DNA of 64,000 nucleotides from Mycobacterium sp. EPa45 (GTDB taxonomy: Bacteria > Actinomycetota > Actinomycetes > Mycobacteriales > Mycobacteriaceae): NCBI RefSeq assembly GCF_001021385.1, contig NZ_CP011773.1, positions 2,046,001 through 2,110,000 of the forward strand, in the 5' to 3' direction. The position numbers were made by a program, and so were the translations under genes. The notes below the pieces were generated by a model. It was not told the DNA's origin and made no database searches. It saw only the letters and a program-made list of their open reading frames with translations. This document shows positions 1 through 7,770 of the stretch, piece after piece. The stretch's first letter is position 1, and each line of letters begins with the position of its first letter.

Positions 1-423
1 CGACTTCGCGACTGCGTCAGCCATCACCCCGGCCAGCGCACCCTGACGGAGTTCGCCACCGAGCAGCCGGCGCAGGAACACCTGCTCGGTCTCGGTGGCC
101 GCGCCAAACAGGCCGCCGAGCAGTTCGGCCCGTCGGGCTTGCGACCCCTTGCCGGCGACGGCGCCGATCTCGGTGAACGTCGCGTCGACCGCCGACACCG
201 TCAGCGAGGGCTCCTCAGCGTGTGGGGGCAGTGAGCGCAGCGCCGCCCAGCCGACCCCGATCTGCCGTTGCGGTAGCTCGCCGGACAGCCACGACACCAC
301 CACCTGCACGACTCGCGGATCCCCGACGCCGGTCAGCAGTTGGGCGATCCGCGCCACCTTGGCCAGCCGCGACGACGTCGCCGACACATCGGCTGAGGCC
401 GCCGCGACATCGCCGAGCAACAT
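1..423 (-). CDS. ligB: ATP-dependent DNA ligase LigB, N-terminal part (runs off left edge)
   Basis: The first 141 codons of a minus-strand gene whose 3' part lies outside the window. It starts with ATG at 423 and reads [20 protein letters not shown], with [19 protein letters not shown] and [20 protein letters not shown] further on. This matches my memory of the N-terminal DNA-binding domain of mycobacterial LigB (Rv3062), an ATP-dependent ligase that seals nicks and is thought to serve repair. The adenylation lysine motif is not in the window, so activity cannot be judged here. The Mo-oxidoreductase gene ends 41 nt upstream on the same strand. Closeness to fadE22 fits the M. tuberculosis order Rv3061c-Rv3062. 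Confidence 0.85.
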   Translation of the reverse strand, partial: MLLGDVAAASADVSATSSRLAKVARIAQLLTGVGDPRVVQVVVSWLSGELPQRQIGVGWAALRSLPPHAEEPSLTVSAVDATFTEIGAVAGKGSQARRAELLGGLFGAATETEQVFLRRLLGGELRQGALAGVMADAVAKS

Positions 424-464
424 GCCTCCAGGTTGGCACGACATCAAAGACAACGCGCGCCGCG

Positions 465-2003
465 TCAGGCGACTTCGAAGGACACCGAATGCCAGCCCGT
501 CGCGCCGTCCGGCGCCGGCGGTGCCTGGTCCTCGGTCTGCACCGCGCCGGTGTTGTCCGTGGCGCGCACCGTGATCGCGTGCGTACCGGTCTGGGTGGCC
601 GTCCACGGAAAGCTCCACAGCCGCCAGGTGTCGTTCGAGTACGCCGCGCCGAGCTTGGCCTGCTGCCACGGTCCATCGTCGATGCGGACCTCGACGGCCT
701 TCACGCCCCGGTTCTGCGCCCACGCCACCCCGCCGAAGGTCACCGGCCCCTTGCCAACCCGCTGACTGTCACGCGGCACGTCGATCCGCGACTCGGTCTT
801 TATCGGGCCGCGCTCGGACCAGCCCAGCTTGCTCCAGTAGGCCTGCGCCTTGTCGAAGCGGGTGAGCTCCAAATCCACCACCCACTTGGTGGCCGAGACG
901 TAGCCGTACAGCCCCGGCACCACCAACCGGGCGGGATAACCGTGCTCGACGGGCAGGGGCACGCCGTTCATCCCGATCGCCAGCATCGCGTCACGCCCGT
1001 CGGTGAGCGCCTCCACTGGGGTGCCCGCGGTGAACCCGTCCACCGATGTCGAGAGCACCATGTCCGCGTCGGTGTGAATACCAGCGTCGCGCAACAGGTC
1101 CCGAACCCGGTAGCCGGTCCAGGTCGCGTTGGAAATGAGATCGCCACCGACCGGGTTGGACACGCAGGCCAGCGTCACGACCTTCTCGATCGGCTCGAAT
1201 CTCTTGAGGTCGTCGAAGGTGTAGGTGAGTTCACGGTCCACCATCCCGTGGATGCGCAACCGGAAGTCGGCGCGCGAGAGCTGCGGGACGCTCAGCGAGG
1301 TGTCGATGCGGTAGAAGTCGCCGTTGGATGTGATGAAGCTCGGCAGCTGGACGCCGGCCGGCGTGATGTCGGAAGGAACCGGCGACGGCGGCGGTGCCGA
1401 CGGCAGCGCGAAGCTGTCCCGGTCGCCGGACACGCTGTGCAGCCGTCGACTGATCACTGTGCCCGCGACGCCGCCGAGGAGCCCGAGTCCGACGAACCCG
1501 AGCGTGGCCAACGAGAGCCGGCGTCCCGGATCCACTTCCGAGGCGTCGGTGGCAGGGCCGACTGGTCCTTCGGAGATCCGGCCGGAGGTGAGCAGCCGCA
1601 GCACCAGGATCCCGCACACCGCGCCGAGCAGGGTCGGGATGATGTCCACCGGCCGGGCGCCGGGACGGGCCAGCACCGCGGCGCTTCCGGCGCCGGCCGC
1701 GAGCGCGAATGCCAGTGAGCCGACCGGTACGCGAGACCGCTCCCAGATCGCGGCGGTGGCCGCGAGCACCGCGACGACCGCGATCACCGCCACCGACAGG
1801 AACAGCTTGTCGGCCGTGCCGAAGGTCAGGATCGCCCATTCCTTCACCGGCCCGGGCGTCGCGTTGATGACGGCCGTGCCGACGGCGGTGCGGGCGTCGG
1901 CGGCCGGTGAGAAGAACGCGGCTGTCAGCTGGACTACGCCGAGGGCGACGGCGGCGGCCGCCACCCCGGCTCCCATTCGCAGACCGACCGTGGATCGGGC
2001 CAT
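465..2003 (-). CDS. membrane-anchored molybdopterin-dependent oxidoreductase (sulfite oxidase family)
   Basis: A protein of 512 aa if ATG 2003 ([11 protein letters not shown]) is used; the open frame extends upstream to 2129, but that stretch is Arg/Ser-rich and looks non-coding. The first half holds several hydrophobic helices (segments near [63 protein letters not shown]). A catalytic molybdopterin domain follows. [16 protein letters not shown] holds the Cys expected to bind molybdenum. The C-terminal 100 residues resemble the Mo-co dimerisation domain. M. tuberculosis Rv0218 is a remembered relative. The family transfers electrons to or from a small oxidised substrate at the membrane; the substrate cannot be told from sequence. 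Confidence 0.8.
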   Translation of the reverse strand: MARSTVGLRMGAGVAAAAVALGVVQLTAAFFSPAADARTAVGTAVINATPGPVKEWAILTFGTADKLFLSVAVIAVVAVLAATAAIWERSRVPVGSLAFALAAGAGSAAVLARPGARPVDIIPTLLGAVCGILVLRLLTSGRISEGPVGPATDASEVDPGRRLSLATLGFVGLGLLGGVAGTVISRRLHSVSGDRDSFALPSAPPPSPVPSDITPAGVQLPSFITSNGDFYRIDTSLSVPQLSRADFRLRIHGMVDRELTYTFDDLKRFEPIEKVVTLACVSNPVGGDLISNATWTGYRVRDLLRDAGIHTDADMVLSTSVDGFTAGTPVEALTDGRDAMLAIGMNGVPLPVEHGYPARLVVPGLYGYVSATKWVVDLELTRFDKAQAYWSKLGWSERGPIKTESRIDVPRDSQRVGKGPVTFGGVAWAQNRGVKAVEVRIDDGPWQQAKLGAAYSNDTWRLWSFPWTATQTGTHAITVRATDNTGAVQTEDQAPPAPDGATGWHSVSFEVA

Positions 2004-2165
2004 GCGAGCCAACCTACCGCTGGGTAGGCACCCTTGGTCATTACCGATTGATGACGAGCGGTAACGTGCGTACCGGCTCGGGCGCCACCGGGGTGTCCCG
2101 CGAATCGAACAGCGAACTGTAAACCGCACGGGAGCCGTGCCGGCGTCAACTGACAGGAGTAACAG

Positions 2166-2924
2166 ATGGAGATCTCGGGCAAGAAGGTGGTCGTCATCGG
2201 CGGCGCATCAGGCTTCGGCCGGGCGAGCGCTGAGCGGCTGGCCGCCCAGGGCGCCAAGGTGGCGGTCCTCGACCGCGAAGGCACCGACGGCCCCGAGGTC
2301 GCATCCGGTGTCGGGGGCCCCTTCATCCCGGTCGACGTCACCGACTTCGCGGGCACCGAAAAGGTGCTGCAGCAGGCGGTCGACGAGCTGGGCGGCCTGC
2401 ACGTCGTGCTGACCACCGCCGGCGGCGGTGTCGCGGAGAAGACGTTCGGCAAGAACGGCCCGCACGCCCTGGAGACCTTCCAGAGCACGATCAATCTCAA
2501 CCTCATCGCCAGCTTCAACATCAGTCGCCTCGCGGCCGCGCACATGGCCAACAACGAGCCCGAGGACGAGGAGCGCGGCGTCATCATCAACACCGCCTCG
2601 ATCGCCGCGTTCGAAGGCCAGATCGGACAGGTCGCCTACACCGCCGCCAAGGCCGGTATCGCCGGTATGTGCCTGACCATGGCCCGCGACCTCGGACCGG
2701 TCGGTATCCGCGCGCTGGCGATCGCGCCGAGCCTGTTCGCCACCGGCCTGACCAAGGGCATTCCCGACGAGTTCGCCAAGGCGCTCACCAAGGACGCCGC
2801 CTTCCCGAAGCGGCTGGGCCGGCCGGAGGAATTCGCCATGCTGGTCTCCGCGATCGTGGAGAACCCGATGCTCAACGGCCAGTGCATCCGCCTGGATGCC
2901 GGGCAGCGTTTCGCCCCCAAGTGA
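2166..2924 (+). CDS. short-chain dehydrogenase/reductase, 3-hydroxyacyl-CoA dehydrogenase type 2-like
   Basis: A 252-aa classical SDR. The Rossmann motif is GGASGFGRAS near residue 13, and the active site has NTAS followed by YTAAK. The insertion NNEPEDEERGVI before the catalytic Ser and the ending RLDAGQRFAPK resemble type-2 3-hydroxyacyl-CoA dehydrogenases (HSD17B10 group), which oxidise 3-hydroxyacyl-CoA with NAD+. A Shine-Dalgarno AGGAG lies about 8 nt before ATG 2166. fadE22 follows 91 nt downstream on the same strand, so the pair probably acts on acyl-CoA substrates together (inference). The Mo-oxidoreductase diverges upstream. Confidence 0.85.
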   Translation: MEISGKKVVVIGGASGFGRASAERLAAQGAKVAVLDREGTDGPEVASGVGGPFIPVDVTDFAGTEKVLQQAVDELGGLHVVLTTAGGGVAEKTFGKNGPHALETFQSTINLNLIASFNISRLAAAHMANNEPEDEERGVIINTASIAAFEGQIGQVAYTAAKAGIAGMCLTMARDLGPVGIRALAIAPSLFATGLTKGIPDEFAKALTKDAAFPKRLGRPEEFAMLVSAIVENPMLNGQCIRLDAGQRFAPK

Positions 2925-3015
2925 CCAAGGCGCTTTACCGCGGCAACGACTGACTGTGGTAAGGCATTAGAGCAATAGGGATTGGGCCGGGCACCGCCGC
3001 CTCGAGGAGGATCCG

Positions 3016-5181
3016 ATGGGTATCGCACTGACCGACGACCACCGTGAACTCAGCGAGGTAGCGCGCTCGTTCCTGACTACGCAGAAGGCCAGGGCGGCGG
3101 CGCGCGCACTTCTCGGCGACGACGCCGAGGAGGCGCGTCCGCCGTTCTGGACCGAGCTGGCCGGGTTGGGCTGGCTCGGGCTGCATGTCGACGAACAGTA
3201 CGGCGGTTCGGGTTTCGGCCTGCCCGAGCTGGTGGTCGTCATCGACGAGCTCGGCCGTGCGGTGGCGCCGGGCCCGTTCGTGCCGACCGTCGTCGCATCG
3301 GCGGTGGTGTCCGCCGTCGGCAGCGACGAGCAGAAGGCACGCCTACTGCCCGGCCTGGTCGACGGATCAGTCACTGCCGCAATTGGATTCGGCGGCGACG
3401 TCACGGTCTCGGGGGAGACGGCCAGTGGTGATGCCGGCGTGGTCCTCGGCGCCGGCCTTGCTGAGGTGTTGGTGCTTGCCGCCGGTGACGACGTGGTGCT
3501 GGTGGAGCGCAGCGGTGACGGCGTCTCGGTGGACCTGCCCGGCAGCCTCGACCGGGCGCGGCGCTCCGGGCGGGTGACGCTCCGCGACGTCTCGGTGGCC
3601 GGCAACGTGCTGGCCGGGGCGCGCACCGCCGCGGTGGCCCTGGCACGGACGCTGTTCGCCGCCGAAGCCGCGGGTGGAGCGTCGGACTGTGTGGACGCCG
3701 CCGTCGAATACGCCAAGGTGCGTGAGCAATTCGGCCGCACCATCGCAACCTTTCAGGCGATCAAGCACCACTGCGCCGACATGATCGTCGGCTCCGAGTC
3801 CGCGGTCGCCGCCGCGTGGGACGCCGCACGGGCGGCCGGCGACGACCAGAAGCAGTTCGAACTCGTTGCCGCTGCTGCCGCGGCATTGGCATTCCCGGCC
3901 TATGTTCGCAACGCGGAGTTGAACATTCAGGTGCACGGCGGCATCGGCTTCACCTGGGAGCACGACGCACATCTGCACCTGCGCCGGGCGCTGACGGTGC
4001 AGGCGGTGTTGGGCGGGGACGGTCCGGTCACCGACGTGTTCACCCTGACCGACGCCGGTCACAGCCGGGCCAACAGCCTGGACCTGCCTCCCGAGGCTGA
4101 CGATCTGCGTACTCAAATCCGTTCTGACGCAGCTGAACTCGCTAAGCTCGACGAGAAGGCGCAACTCGACGAGCTGATCGCGAGCGGATACGTCATGCCG
4201 CACTGGCCGAAGCCGTGGGGCCGTGCCGCGGGCGCCGTCGAACAGCTGCTGATCGAGGAAGAATTCGCCGCCGCCGGTGTCAAGCGACCGGACTACGGCA
4301 TCACCGGCTGGGTGATCCTGACCCTGATACAGCACGGAACCCCCTCGCAGATCGAGAGATTCGTCGAGAAGGCGTTGCGTAAAGACGAGATTTGGTGCCA
4401 GCTGTTCTCCGAACCGTCAGCGGGCTCGGATGCCGCGGCGGTCAAGACGCGGGCTACCCGCGTCGACGGCGGCTGGACCATCACCGGCCAAAAGGTGTGG
4501 ACCAGCGGGGCGCACTACTGCAAGCGCGGCCTGGCCACCGTCCGCACCGACTTCGAGGTACCCAAGCACGCCGGCATCACGACGGTGATCCTGGACATGG
4601 AGGCGCCGGGAGTCGAGGTGCGGCCACTGCGCCAGATCACCGGCGGTGCCGACTTCAACGAGGTGTTCTTCAACGACGTGTTCGTCCCCGACGAGGATGT
4701 GGTCGGGGAGCCGAACGCCGGCTGGACGGTCGCGCGGGCCACGCTCGGCAATGAGCGGGTCAGCATCGGCGGCGGCGCAGGCACGATCGCACCGGCCGCG
4801 GCCTGGCTGGTGTCGCTGACCAAGGCCCACGGCGACCGGGTCGCCGGCGCGGTGCAGTGGGTCGGCCGGTTCTTGGCCAGGGATCAGGCGCTGCGTCTGC
4901 TGAACCTGCGACGCGTCGTCCGTGCGCTCGAGGGTGCCGGCCCGGGGCCGGAAGGCAACATCACCAAACTCATTCTGGCCGAACAGTTTCAAGAGCAGGG
5001 CACCATCGCCGCGGCCCTGGTCGGTCCGGAGGCGGCGCTCGACGGCGGCGAGGGTGAACTGGCCGGTCGGTCGGCGCTGGGGTCCCGGGCCCTGTCCATC
5101 GCCGGCGGAACATCGGAGATCACCCGCAATCAGATCGCCGAGCGCATCCTCGGTATGCCACGCGACCCGCTGATCAAGTAA
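3016..5181 (+). CDS. fadE22: two-domain acyl-CoA dehydrogenase FadE22
   Basis: A 721-aa fusion of two acyl-CoA dehydrogenase units. Residues ~1-345 are one ACAD-like unit (AVEYAKVREQFGRTIATFQA, IQVHGGIGFTWEHDAHL) and ~355-721 a second, complete unit (CQLFSEPSAGSDAAAVKTRA, GQKVWTSGAHYCKRGLATVR, ending AERILGMPRDPLIK). Length and sequence agree with my memory of M. tuberculosis FadE22 (Rv3061c, 721 aa). The reaction is alpha,beta-dehydrogenation of acyl-CoA with FAD; the substrate is unknown. A strong GAGGAGGAT ribosome site precedes ATG 3016. The preceding SDR is probably co-transcribed. Confidence 0.85.
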   Translation: MGIALTDDHRELSEVARSFLTTQKARAAARALLGDDAEEARPPFWTELAGLGWLGLHVDEQYGGSGFGLPELVVVIDELGRAVAPGPFVPTVVASAVVSAVGSDEQKARLLPGLVDGSVTAAIGFGGDVTVSGETASGDAGVVLGAGLAEVLVLAAGDDVVLVERSGDGVSVDLPGSLDRARRSGRVTLRDVSVAGNVLAGARTAAVALARTLFAAEAAGGASDCVDAAVEYAKVREQFGRTIATFQAIKHHCADMIVGSESAVAAAWDAARAAGDDQKQFELVAAAAAALAFPAYVRNAELNIQVHGGIGFTWEHDAHLHLRRALTVQAVLGGDGPVTDVFTLTDAGHSRANSLDLPPEADDLRTQIRSDAAELAKLDEKAQLDELIASGYVMPHWPKPWGRAAGAVEQLLIEEEFAAAGVKRPDYGITGWVILTLIQHGTPSQIERFVEKALRKDEIWCQLFSEPSAGSDAAAVKTRATRVDGGWTITGQKVWTSGAHYCKRGLATVRTDFEVPKHAGITTVILDMEAPGVEVRPLRQITGGADFNEVFFNDVFVPDEDVVGEPNAGWTVARATLGNERVSIGGGAGTIAPAAAWLVSLTKAHGDRVAGAVQWVGRFLARDQALRLLNLRRVVRALEGAGPGPEGNITKLILAEQFQEQGTIAAALVGPEAALDGGEGELAGRSALGSRALSIAGGTSEITRNQIAERILGMPRDPLIK

Positions 5182-5186
5182 TTGAC

Positions 5187-5230
5187 GCGGTGATACGCCG
5201 TTGGCAAACCGTTTCTGTGGTATTCACCGC
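5187..5230 (+). terminator. inverted repeat after fadE22, possible terminator
   Basis: GCGGTGATAC (5187-5196) and GTATTCACCGC (5220-5230) can pair with one bulged base, starting 6 nt after the fadE22 stop. There is no U-tract, which is common for mycobacterial hairpin terminators. It could equally be an operator for the next promoter. Confidence 0.4.
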
Positions 5231-5249
5231 CGGAACTGCAGTTGTTGGC

Positions 5250-5261
5250 TAATCTTCGTGC
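5250..5261 (+). promoter_or_regulatory. -10 box of a leaderless promoter for the zinc-peptidase lipoprotein
   Basis: TAATCT (5250-5255) is followed by exactly 6 nt and then ATG 5262. This is the spacing expected when transcription starts on the A of the start codon. No -35 box is evident. Confidence 0.5.
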
Positions 5262-6602
5262 ATGCGAATGAAAGGTCTGGCACTGGCCACACTCGTTGTT
5301 GTTCTGGCGGCCTGCGGTTCCAGTCCCAAGGCTGGCACCCCGACCACCCAGGTCGCGAAGGCCGACGACATCAAGATCAGCGGCGATGCGTCGACGCCGG
5401 TCAACAAGCTGGCGATCTCGGCGATCGCCGATCTGCAGAAGTACTGGGGCGAGGAGTATCCGAAGCTTTACGGCAGTGACTACAAGCCGGTCGCGGGCGG
5501 CTTCTTCGCGGTGGTCCCGTCGTCCGGGAAACTACCGCCGTGCGCCGAGAGCTCCAGCGACATTTCAGGCAACGCCTTCTACTGCGCAACCAAGGACGTG
5601 GTGGCGTGGGACTCCGAAAAACTGCTACCCGAATTGCAGTCGAAGTTCGGCGATTTCGTCATCCCGATCGTGCTGGCACACGAATGGGGGCACGCCATCC
5701 AGGCCCGGTCCAATTTCACCGCACGCACGGTGACCAAGGAATTGCAGGCCGACTGCTTCGCCGGTGGTTGGGCCAAACACGCCAAGGATGCCGGGGTCTA
5801 CAAGGTCAACGCCGCCGAGATGGACAACGCCCTGGCCGGCATCCTCGAGTTGCGCGACTCCCCGGGAACCAGCAACATCGACCCCTCGGCGCACGGCAGC
5901 GGCTTCGACCGGGTCGGTGCGTTTCAGGACGGCTATGACAACGGGCCCACCGCGTGCAAGGCCTACCGTGACGACAACCCGGTGGTCGTCGAGTTGCCGT
6001 TCCAGAACGCGGAGGACGAGGCAGCCGGTGGCGACATGCCGTACGACGCGATCGTCAACGACGTGCCCTACGACATCGAGGACTACTGGGCGCACGTCTA
6101 TCCGGAGCTGACCAACGGCGAGGCGTGGGTTCCGGTCAAAGGGCTGGAGCCGTTCGACCCGGCCAACCCGCCGACGTGCGGTGGTAACCGGGCCGAAGGA
6201 TATGCGCTGTTCTATTGCGTCCCAGAGGATTACATCGGGTGGGACAACGTAGACGCGATGCCGACGGTGTACCGCCAGGGCGGCGACTTCGCCGTCGCGA
6301 CCCTGCTGGCCACGCAGTTCGGACTGGCCGCGATGACCCGGGCCAACGACAAGTCCGATGACAAGACCCAGTCGCTGCGCGGCGACTGCTTCGCCGGCGC
6401 GTACACGGCGAGCGTCCTGCTGCAGAACCGTAAGGACACCAGCAGTTTCGGTATCTCACCCGGTGACCTCGATGAAGCCATCACCGCGCTGCTGGTGTTC
6501 CGCGGTGACGGTGACGTCGAACGCCAGGGTGCCGGTTTCGAGCGAATCCGGCACTACCGCAACGGCGTGATCAATGGCGCGGAGGCCTGCCTCAAGGACT
6601 GA
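5262..6602 (+). CDS. lipoprotein with zinc metallopeptidase domain plus a degenerate repeat of it
   Basis: A 446-aa protein with a signal peptide and lipobox LAAC (Cys18), so it should be a lipid-anchored envelope protein. Residues ~45-235 resemble putative neutral zinc metallopeptidases: HEWGH at 140-144 supplies two zinc ligands and the catalytic Glu, and ELQADCFAGGW near 160-170 supplies the third ligand region. Residues ~270-446 repeat the same layout (FYCVPEDYIGWD, LRGDCFAGAYT, GAGFERIRHYRNGV), but the active-site segment reads TQFGL (351-355), so both His and the Glu are gone. The second repeat should be inactive, perhaps for binding or regulation (inference). No partner gene is evident nearby. 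Confidence 0.75.
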   Translation: MRMKGLALATLVVVLAACGSSPKAGTPTTQVAKADDIKISGDASTPVNKLAISAIADLQKYWGEEYPKLYGSDYKPVAGGFFAVVPSSGKLPPCAESSSDISGNAFYCATKDVVAWDSEKLLPELQSKFGDFVIPIVLAHEWGHAIQARSNFTARTVTKELQADCFAGGWAKHAKDAGVYKVNAAEMDNALAGILELRDSPGTSNIDPSAHGSGFDRVGAFQDGYDNGPTACKAYRDDNPVVVELPFQNAEDEAAGGDMPYDAIVNDVPYDIEDYWAHVYPELTNGEAWVPVKGLEPFDPANPPTCGGNRAEGYALFYCVPEDYIGWDNVDAMPTVYRQGGDFAVATLLATQFGLAAMTRANDKSDDKTQSLRGDCFAGAYTASVLLQNRKDTSSFGISPGDLDEAITALLVFRGDGDVERQGAGFERIRHYRNGVINGAEACLKD

Positions 6603-6661
6603 ACGGCGCACTGTCCCGGTGAACAGATCCGCCATGTTGTCCTGTCCGGCACTCGTCAGGC

Positions 6662-7681
6662 ATGCTCCGGGGTGTGGCAGGCAGCGACAAACTGGTTCTG
6701 GGTGCGAGTGGTTTCCTCGGCTCGCATGTGACGCGGCAGTTGGTGGAACGCGGTGACAACGTCCGCGTCATGCTCCGCAAGACGAGCTCCACCCGCGGCA
6801 TCGACGACCTGTCGGTTGAGCGCTTCTATGGCGACATCTTCGACGACGCCGCGCTGAAGGAAGCGATGGACGGCTGCGACGTCGTGTACTACTGCGTCGT
6901 CGACACGCGCGCCAACCTGCGCGACCCCGCACCGCTGTATCGCACCAACGTCGAGGGGCTACGTCACGTCCTCGACGCAGCGGTCAACGCCGACCTGCGC
7001 AAGTTCGTGTTCACCAGCACGATCGGCACGATCGGACTGGGCACCGGCGAGGTCGTGAACGAGGAGACCCCGGTTGATTGGGGCAACAAGGGCGGCGGTT
7101 ACATCGGCTCGCGGATCGCGGCCGAGAAGCTGGTCATGGACTACCACCGCGACAAGGCGCTGCCCGCCGTCGCGCTATGCGTGTCCAACACCTACGGCGC
7201 CGACGACTGGCAGCCGACGCCGCACGGGTCTCTGGTTGCTGCCGCTGCTGCCGGCAAGCTGCCCTTCTACATGGATGGGATGGCCACCGAGGTGGTCGGC
7301 ATCACCGACGCAGCCCGTGCGCTGCTGCTGGCTGCCGACCACGGCCGGGCGGGGCAGCGCTACATCATCTCGGAGCGCTTTCTGTCCTACCGCGAGTTGT
7401 ACGAGACCGCTGCGCGCGCCGTCGGCCGGCTGTCGCCTCGATGGGGCATTCCCAAACCGGTGATGAAGGCGATCGGGATCCTCGGCGGTGCCGCCGCCGC
7501 ACTGACCCGCCGTGACCTGCCGCTGAATCCGACCACCGTGCGGCTCATTGGAATCATGGCGCCGATGGACCACAGCAAGGCGGTTCGCGAACTGGGCTGG
7601 CAGCCCCGCGATGTGCACGAGTCGATCCGGGAAGCCGCCGAGTTCTTCGATCGGCGTCGACGCGACCGTCAGGGTCCCTGA
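6662..7681 (+). CDS. NAD(P)-dependent epimerase/dehydratase family protein
   Basis: An extended SDR of 339 aa from ATG 6662; GTG 6674 (giving MAGSDKLVLGASGFLG) is an equally good start because neither has a strong ribosome site. The nucleotide-binding motif is GASGFLG at ~14-20. The usual catalytic YxxxK appears as Y147-IGS-R151, with Arg in place of Lys. The C-terminal part (FLSYRELYETAARAVGRLSP, ELGWQPRDVHESIREAAEFF) is typical of dihydroflavonol-reductase or sterol-dehydrogenase-like members. The substrate is unknown. It stands between a lipoprotein gene and a phosphatase gene, both on the same strand. Confidence 0.75.
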   Translation: MLRGVAGSDKLVLGASGFLGSHVTRQLVERGDNVRVMLRKTSSTRGIDDLSVERFYGDIFDDAALKEAMDGCDVVYYCVVDTRANLRDPAPLYRTNVEGLRHVLDAAVNADLRKFVFTSTIGTIGLGTGEVVNEETPVDWGNKGGGYIGSRIAAEKLVMDYHRDKALPAVALCVSNTYGADDWQPTPHGSLVAAAAAGKLPFYMDGMATEVVGITDAARALLLAADHGRAGQRYIISERFLSYRELYETAARAVGRLSPRWGIPKPVMKAIGILGGAAAALTRRDLPLNPTTVRLIGIMAPMDHSKAVRELGWQPRDVHESIREAAEFFDRRRRDRQGP

Positions 7682-7710
7682 AGAATCCCTCGGGTTTGCC
7701 GACGGGTGAC

Positions 7711-7770
7711 TACGCTCGTGACGTGTTTGCGGCCCGGCTGATCCACAGATCACAGAGTGGGGCTGCGTGA
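7711..7770 (+). other. possible leaderless 15-codon upstream ORF coupled to the phosphatase gene
   Basis: TACGCT (7711-7716) plus 6 nt leads to GTG 7723. The frame runs 15 codons (MFAARLIHRSQSGAA) and stops at TGA 7768-7770. The stop overlaps the phosphatase GTG (7767) as GTGA, a layout typical of translational coupling. The peptide is not recognised. This would let a leaderless promoter feed a downstream gene that lacks a clear ribosome site. Confidence 0.4.

Noticed and set aside
222..1718. Long plus-strand open frame of 498 codons at the left end
   Set aside because: It is antisense to the Mo-oxidoreductase and ligB genes, Arg/Pro/His-rich and without family motifs; typical GC-rich shadow frame.
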